Shown one piece after another: positions 7,037 to 10,705 of a stretch of 10,705 nt of DNA. Each line of letters begins with the position of its first letter. Positions within the stretch are counted from its first letter, which is position 1. The DNA is from an uncultured Prevotella sp. Its GTDB lineage: Bacteria > Bacteroidota > Bacteroidia > Bacteroidales > Bacteroidaceae. The notes under the pieces were generated by a model that was not told the origin of the DNA, did no database searches, and worked only from the letters and a program-made list of their open reading frames with translations. The stretch lies in NCBI GenBank assembly GCA_900553155.1, contig USCM01000045.1:1-10705 (forward strand). Reading direction: 5' to 3'. Made by a program: the position numbers and the translations under genes.

Positions 7037-7318
7037 ATGGAACTAAAACAAGCTACAGCCGGAACAATGGAGTCTGGCGACATTATGATTCAGATTGCCC
7101 CTGCAGACCATGAGGGGCTTGACATCCAACTACAAAGTTCGGTGGCCTTCCAGTTTGGCGACCAAATACGCGAAGTGATACGCGAAACCCTTACAGGGCT
7201 CGGCATCACCAAGGCTGACGTGCATGCTACAGACAAGGGCGCACTCGACTGCACCATACGCGCACGCACTACAGCGGCTGCTGTGAGAGCTACAGGTAAG
7301 GACGTTTGGAAGGACTAA
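7037..7318 (+). CDS. citD: Citrate lyase gamma subunit (acyl carrier protein)
   Basis: A 93-residue acyl carrier subunit of citrate lyase. It carries the 2'-(5''-phosphoribosyl)-3'-dephospho-CoA group on which acetyl and citryl groups ride. The family motif AGTMESGD (8-15) holds the attachment Ser, S13. IQLQSSVAFQFGDQIR and DKGALDCTIRAR (about 66-77) are also strongly CitD-like, and the length is normal. It is the first gene of the operon, about 30 bases after the predicted start of transcription. CitX acts on this protein to add the prosthetic group and CitC acetylates it. The start ATG at 7037 is the only sensible one. Confidence 0.96.
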   Translation: MELKQATAGTMESGDIMIQIAPADHEGLDIQLQSSVAFQFGDQIREVIRETLTGLGITKADVHATDKGALDCTIRARTTAAAVRATGKDVWKD

Positions 7319-7333
7319 CGCTTCTCAGCTTGC

Positions 7334-7366
7334 TTTGACGACATAAACGTAAAGCTTGTATTTTTA
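7334..7366 (+). promoter_or_regulatory. Possible internal promoter between citD and citE
   Basis: In the 66-base citD-citE gap, TTTG (7334-7337) stands 21 bases before TATTTTTA (7359-7366), which resembles TAnnTTTG with a final mismatch. It could raise CitE and CitF levels relative to CitD, but an AT-rich gap can give such matches by chance. Confidence 0.3.
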
Positions 7367-7384
7367 ACTAAAATCCTACAACAG

Positions 7385-8275
7385 ATGAAACGATTAAGAA
7401 GAACAATGATGTTCGTGCCGGGCAACAATCCTGGCATGATGCAGGACGCTTATATATATAGCCCCGACTCTATCATGCTCGACCTCGAGGACTCGGTTAC
7501 CATGGCAGAGAAGGATACAGCACGCCTGCTTGTATACAACGCGCTGAAGTCGATTGACTACGGCAATACAGAAATGGTGGTTCGCATCAACCCACTGTCT
7601 ACTCCATACGGCAAGAAGGATATCGAGGCTGTTGTCAAAGCTGGCGTACACGTTATACGTATGCCTAAGACAGAGACTGCCGAGGAGGTGGTTGAGGTGG
7701 AAGAGGAGATTGAGAAGGTGGAGCGCGAGCTTGGCTGCCTTGGCCGCACGCAGATTATGGCTGCCATCGAGAGCACGCTTGGCGTTGTAAACGCTTACGC
7801 CATTGCCACTGCCTCTAAGCGTATGATGGGCATAGCCCTTGGCGCCGAGGACTATTGCGCCAACCTCAAGACGCAGCGTTCGCCTGAGGGTATGGAGCTG
7901 CTTATGGCTCGTCAAACCATCGTGGTGGCTGCACGCGCTGCCGGCATCGACGCTCTGGACACCGTATACAGCAACCTCAACGATATGGAGACATTCCGCA
8001 AGGAGGTGGAGCTTATACATCAGTTGGGCTTCGACGGCAAGTCGATTATCAATCCGCGACAAATCGAGATTATCAACGAGGTGTTCACGCCTACGCAGAA
8101 GGCCATCGACAAGGCGCTTGCCGTGATTGCCGCCATAAAGGAGGCTGAGCGCAAGGGCTCGGGTGTTATTGCAGTGAACGGTAAAATGGTAGACCGCCCA
8201 GTGGTTATACGTGCACAGCGCGTCATCGACCTCGCTTTGGCATCGGGCGTAATTAAAGAGGAGGACTTGGTATGA
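7385..8275 (+). CDS. citE: Citrate lyase beta subunit (citryl-ACP lyase)
   Basis: A 296-residue TIM-barrel protein of the CitE/HpcH family. It cleaves citryl-ACP to acetyl-ACP and oxaloacetate, with Mg2+. RRTMMFVPGNNPGMM (5-19) opens the protein. LDLEDSV (32-38) is the classic early motif, VVRINP (65-70) carries the substrate-binding Arg R67, AAIESTLG (126-133) carries E129 as likely metal ligand, and GAEDY (153-157) follows. Many CitE-like proteins act on other acyl-CoA substrates, but the flanking citD and citF settle this as true CitE. The stop overlaps the citF start (ATGA at 8272-8275), indicating translational coupling, and gives a stoichiometry-friendly order. Confidence 0.97.
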   Translation: MKRLRRTMMFVPGNNPGMMQDAYIYSPDSIMLDLEDSVTMAEKDTARLLVYNALKSIDYGNTEMVVRINPLSTPYGKKDIEAVVKAGVHVIRMPKTETAEEVVEVEEEIEKVERELGCLGRTQIMAAIESTLGVVNAYAIATASKRMMGIALGAEDYCANLKTQRSPEGMELLMARQTIVVAARAAGIDALDTVYSNLNDMETFRKEVELIHQLGFDGKSIINPRQIEIINEVFTPTQKAIDKALAVIAAIKEAERKGSGVIAVNGKMVDRPVVIRAQRVIDLALASGVIKEEDLV

Positions 8276-9813
8276 GCACACTGAAAGAAAGACTTGCCAT
8301 TGCCTCGCAGGTGGCTGAGGCTATGGGAAAGAAGGTATATAATGATGTAGAGCACGACCTTAAGGAGGTTACTCCGCGTATGGAGCTGCAGCAGAAGAGC
8401 CCGAAGCTCGTGACGCTTGAGGAGGCTATACGCCGCTCCGGTTTGCGCGACGGCATGACCATCTCCTTCCACCACCACTTCCGTGGCGGCGACAAGGTAG
8501 TTAATATGGTTGTGGACAAGCTTGCGGCTATGGGCTTCAAGGACCTGCATCTTGCGGCGTCGAGCTTGCAGGACGTTCATGCTCCGCTTATACAGCATAT
8601 CAAGAACGGCGTTATCACACAGGTGTCTACATCTGGCTTGCGTGGCGAACTGGCCAACGAGATTTCGCACGGGTTGATGGAGAAGCCTGTTGTGTTCCGC
8701 TCGCATGGCAACCGTGGCGCCGCCATCGCTTCCGGCGAGTTGCACATTGATGTAGCTTTCCTTGGCGCTTCGTCGTGCGATACACTTGGCAATGCTTGTG
8801 GCTACTCGCGCTCGGAGAATGCAAAGAGCATCTGTGGCTCTTTGGGCTATGCTCTGCCAGACGCACGTTATGCCGACAAGGTGGTTATTCTGACCGACGA
8901 CCTCGTGCCTTATCCTAATACTCCTAACGCTATCTCGGAGCACGATGTCGACTTCGTGGTTGAGGTCGACTCTGTTGGCGATTCGTCTAAGATTGCCTCG
9001 GGTGCCATTCGCGACACAAAGAATCCGCGTGATATATTGCTTGCCAAGCAGGCTGCCAGGGTTATCCTTGCCAGTGGCTACTTCCGCCAGGGCTTCTCTA
9101 TACAGACAGGTACGGGCGGCGCGTCGCTTGCAGCGGTTAAGTATATACGCCAGAGCATGATAGACCAGGGCATTACGGCATCGTTTGCGCTTGGCGGCAT
9201 AACGGCTCACATGGTTAAGATGCACGAGGAGGGTCTTATCGACCGACTCATCGACGTGCAGTCGTTCGACAAGGTGGCTGCCGAGTCGTTGAAGAACGAC
9301 CCTACACACAAGGAGGTGGCAGCCTACGAGTATGCCAGCGCCATGGAACAGGGTTCGGCTACGCATTATCTCGACATCGTTATATTGTCGGCACTTGAGG
9401 TGGACGTCAACTTCAACGTTAATGTTCTGGTTGGCAGCGACGGCATTATCCGTGGCGCCGTTGGCGGTCATCCCGACACAGCCGAAGACTCGGCTCTCAG
9501 CATCATCGTATGTCCGTTGCTCCGTGGCAGAATACCTTGCATCGTGAACGAGGTTACCACGCTCATCACTCCGGGCAAGTCGGTAGACGTTGTCGTTACC
9601 GAGTATGGCATCGCCGTCAATCCGTCGCGTCCCGAGATAGCCGAGCGTCTGCGTGCTGCAGGCTTGAAGCTTGTAAACCTTGAGGAGCTGCGCGACCGTG
9701 CGCTCTCTATCATCGGCACTCCGGCACCATTGCCGTTCGGCGACAAGGTGGTGGGTGTTGTGCTCGGCAGAGACGGCTCGGTACTGGATGTGATAAAGAA
9801 CATTAGGAATTAG
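8272..9813 (+). CDS. citF: Citrate lyase alpha subunit (citrate:acetyl-ACP transferase)
   Basis: A 513-residue, full-length alpha subunit of citrate lyase. It exchanges citrate for acetate on the acyl carrier CitD, producing citryl-ACP for CitE. Sequence agrees with CitF along its length: EEAIRRSGLRDGMTISFHHHFRGGD (split over 50-74), TSGLRGELANEIS, DVAFLGASSCD, TGTGGASLAAVKYI (about 279-292), FALGGITAHMV, LDIVILSALEVD, NVNVLVGSDG and GIAVNPSRPE near the C-terminus. An AGGAGG at 8259-8264 lies 7 bases before the start, but it also encodes Glu-Glu of CitE, so coupling through the ATGA overlap is the safer explanation. The final residues NIRN and the TAG stop fall in a short heptamer repeat (9802-9815). 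Confidence 0.97.
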   Translation: MSTLKERLAIASQVAEAMGKKVYNDVEHDLKEVTPRMELQQKSPKLVTLEEAIRRSGLRDGMTISFHHHFRGGDKVVNMVVDKLAAMGFKDLHLAASSLQDVHAPLIQHIKNGVITQVSTSGLRGELANEISHGLMEKPVVFRSHGNRGAAIASGELHIDVAFLGASSCDTLGNACGYSRSENAKSICGSLGYALPDARYADKVVILTDDLVPYPNTPNAISEHDVDFVVEVDSVGDSSKIASGAIRDTKNPRDILLAKQAARVILASGYFRQGFSIQTGTGGASLAAVKYIRQSMIDQGITASFALGGITAHMVKMHEEGLIDRLIDVQSFDKVAAESLKNDPTHKEVAAYEYASAMEQGSATHYLDIVILSALEVDVNFNVNVLVGSDGIIRGAVGGHPDTAEDSALSIIVCPLLRGRIPCIVNEVTTLITPGKSVDVVVTEYGIAVNPSRPEIAERLRAAGLKLVNLEELRDRALSIIGTPAPLPFGDKVVGVVLGRDGSVLDVIKNIRN

Positions 9814-9841
9814 GAACTCAAAATTCAAAACTCAAAATTCA
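9802..9841. repeat. Short direct repeats spanning the citF stop and citF-citX gap
   Basis: ATTAGGA occurs twice in a row (9802-9808, 9809-9815) and contains the citF stop codon. It is followed by two copies of AACTCAAAATTCA at 9815-9827 and 9829-9841 (period 14). The whole citF-citX gap is thus made of repeat sequence. The TTAGGA word recurs as the array inside citX. Confidence 0.8.
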
Positions 9842-9845
9842 TTCA

Positions 9846-10406
9846 ATGGTTACGCTTAACGAACTTCTGGCGAGTCGCGACTCACGCCATGCTATGCAAC
9901 AGAAGTTGCTGGCTGAACATTCGGGAAAGACACTGGTGTGCCTTACTGTCGTTATGCCAGGAAGCGTGAAGCGTAACCATCAGTCGCTTGTAGTGGCTCA
10001 CGCCGCTGTGGAGCAGATGATTAGGAGTTACGAGTTAGGAGTTAGGAGTGACGAATTAGGAGTTGGGAATGACGAATTAGGAGTTAGGTATGGTGGGCAT
10101 TTGATAGAGCGCGACCTCGAAACCGGCTACGAAGCCTATCTCATAACCCCCTTGCCATTGCTCGAAGCCAAGCGCATTGCTGTACAGATAGAAGACACTC
10201 ACCCTCTCGGACGTCTCTTCGATATCGACATCATAGACAAGGATGGTGTGCCGGTTTCAAGAGATAGAGTAGGGAGCCGCCCACGCCGCTGCCTTGTGTG
10301 CGACCGCGAAGCAAGATATTGCATGAGGATGAGGTGGCACACGCAAGAAGAAATATGGGAGAGGATAAATGCAATGGTGGATGAATACCAAAATCGCACA
10401 ATGTAA
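9846..10406 (+). CDS. citX: Apo-citrate lyase phosphoribosyl-dephospho-CoA transferase
   Basis: A 186-residue CitX. It transfers the phosphoribosyl-dephospho-CoA group from its triphosphate precursor (made by CitG) to the CitD serine. N-terminal ELLASRDSR (6-14) matches the ELLxSRDER start of CitX. HPLGRLFDIDI (119-129) and the end motif PRRCLVC (146-152) with C149, C152, C159 and H165 are diagnostic. Residues about 60-82 are an addition compared with E. coli CitX: three turns of a seven-residue peptide, ELGVRSD, ELGVGND, ELGVRYG, encoded by a ten-copy heptamer array (10021-10090). Flanking sequence stays in frame and the later motifs are intact, so the gene is probably functional. It starts 32 bases after citF. 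Confidence 0.93.
   Translation: MVTLNELLASRDSRHAMQQKLLAEHSGKTLVCLTVVMPGSVKRNHQSLVVAHAAVEQMIRSYELGVRSDELGVGNDELGVRYGGHLIERDLETGYEAYLITPLPLLEAKRIAVQIEDTHPLGRLFDIDIIDKDGVPVSRDRVGSRPRRCLVCDREARYCMRMRWHTQEEIWERINAMVDEYQNRTM
10021..10090. repeat. Heptamer tandem array inside citX (10 units)
   Basis: Ten contiguous 7-base units of consensus TTAGGAG run from 10021 to 10090: five are exact, including 10021, 10035, 10042, 10056 and 10077, and the others read TTACGAG, TGACGAA (twice), TTGGGAA and TTAGGTA. Three heptamers make 21 bases, so in the citX frame the array encodes a repeating seven-residue peptide. Adding or losing a number of units not divisible by three would shift the frame. Confidence 0.9.
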
Positions 10407-10424
10407 AACAAATAATTTAAAACC

Positions 10425-10705
10425 TTGAATATACTCGAACTTCACCCAACAATCCCCCGCCAACGCCGCCAGATAGAGACGTTTCTACAGGCCAACGGGT
10501 TGCGGTACGACGACGTGGACTACTACGCCGCCCTCGTTGACGAATCGTCCGACGAGATGATTGCCGGTGGCGGACTGAAAGGCTGCGTTATAAAATGCGT
10601 GGCTGTGGCTGACGGACACAAGGGAGAGGCGGTGGCCAACGTCATCGTGTCGCATCTTCTGGCTAAGGCTAACGAGGACGGCTACCAGTGTGTGAAGCTA
10701 TATAC
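10425..10705 (+). CDS. citC: Citrate lyase ligase (acetate:CitD ligase), N-terminal part, 3' end outside window
   Basis: The first 93 codons of [citrate (pro-3S)-lyase] ligase, which uses ATP and acetate to acetylate the thiol of the CitD prosthetic group and so activates the lyase. The fragment covers the N-terminal GNAT-like domain: FLQANGLRYD (about 18-27), EMIAGGGLKGCVIKCVAV (about 44-61, matching the CGG-x-GNIIKCVAI stretch of E. coli CitC), KGEAVANVIVSHLL, then YQCVKLY at the edge. The nucleotidyltransferase domain lies beyond the window. An in-frame TAA ends 9 bases upstream of TTG 10425, and the next in-frame ATG (10558) would remove conserved sequence, so TTG is the probable start. 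It begins 18 bases after citX. Having citC last differs from the citCDEF order of enterobacteria. Confidence 0.88.
   Translation, partial: MNILELHPTIPRQRRQIETFLQANGLRYDDVDYYAALVDESSDEMIAGGGLKGCVIKCVAVADGHKGEAVANVIVSHLLAKANEDGYQCVKLY

Noticed and set aside
8259..8264. AGGAGG as a true Shine-Dalgarno site for citF
   Set aside because: It encodes two conserved-looking Glu residues of CitE, and Bacteroidetes rely little on Shine-Dalgarno pairing; kept only as a remark.
8020..9828. 602-codon open frame on the minus strand
   Set aside because: It is antisense to citE and citF, whose protein sequences are plainly conserved; the long frame is a codon-bias shadow.

Overview
The window reads as chromosomal DNA of a Bacteroidales bacterium, most likely Prevotella or a close relative. 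This rests on three things: the RpoC sequence type, promoters of the Bacteroidetes form (-7 box TAnnTTTG, -33 box ending in TTG) upstream of the two divergent genes, and short AT-rich heptamer repeats around the cit genes. Species cannot be fixed from the sequence alone. No RNA gene, CRISPR array, transposase or phage gene was seen.

Layout. (1) 1-2352: the C-terminal part of rpoC, entering from the left edge, followed by two inverted repeats that look like its terminator region. (2) 2518-4224: a membrane-anchored phosphoethanolamine-transferase-like protein (EptA/sulfatase fold). (3) 4225-4672: a non-coding gap between convergent genes. It holds a 344-base, exactly symmetric but imperfect palindromic element, then a 22-bp tandem repeat that runs into the 3' end of the next gene. 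(4) 4673-6847, minus strand: a family-3 membrane acyltransferase downstream of an archaeal-type (MNS/STAND-like) ATPase, 18 bases apart and probably co-transcribed. (5) 6848-7036: a divergent promoter region. (6) 7037-10705, plus strand: a citrate lyase operon in the order citD-citE-citF-citX-citC, with citC cut by the right edge.

How the genes work together. CitD (acyl carrier), CitE (citryl-ACP lyase) and CitF (acyl-ACP transferase) form citrate lyase, which splits citrate into acetate and oxaloacetate. CitX loads the prosthetic group onto CitD and CitC acetylates it. CitG, which makes the prosthetic group precursor, and a citrate transporter are not in the window. The two envelope-type enzymes (PEtn transferase, acyltransferase) have no visible functional link to the cit operon.

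The genes are all of recognisable families, and I did not find convincing evidence of a new multi-gene system. The unusual material is repetitive: a ten-copy heptamer array inside citX encoding a heptad-peptide insertion, a related heptamer word at the citF stop, the palindromic element at 4231-4574, and the 22-bp repeat that supplies the acyltransferase's last codons and stop.
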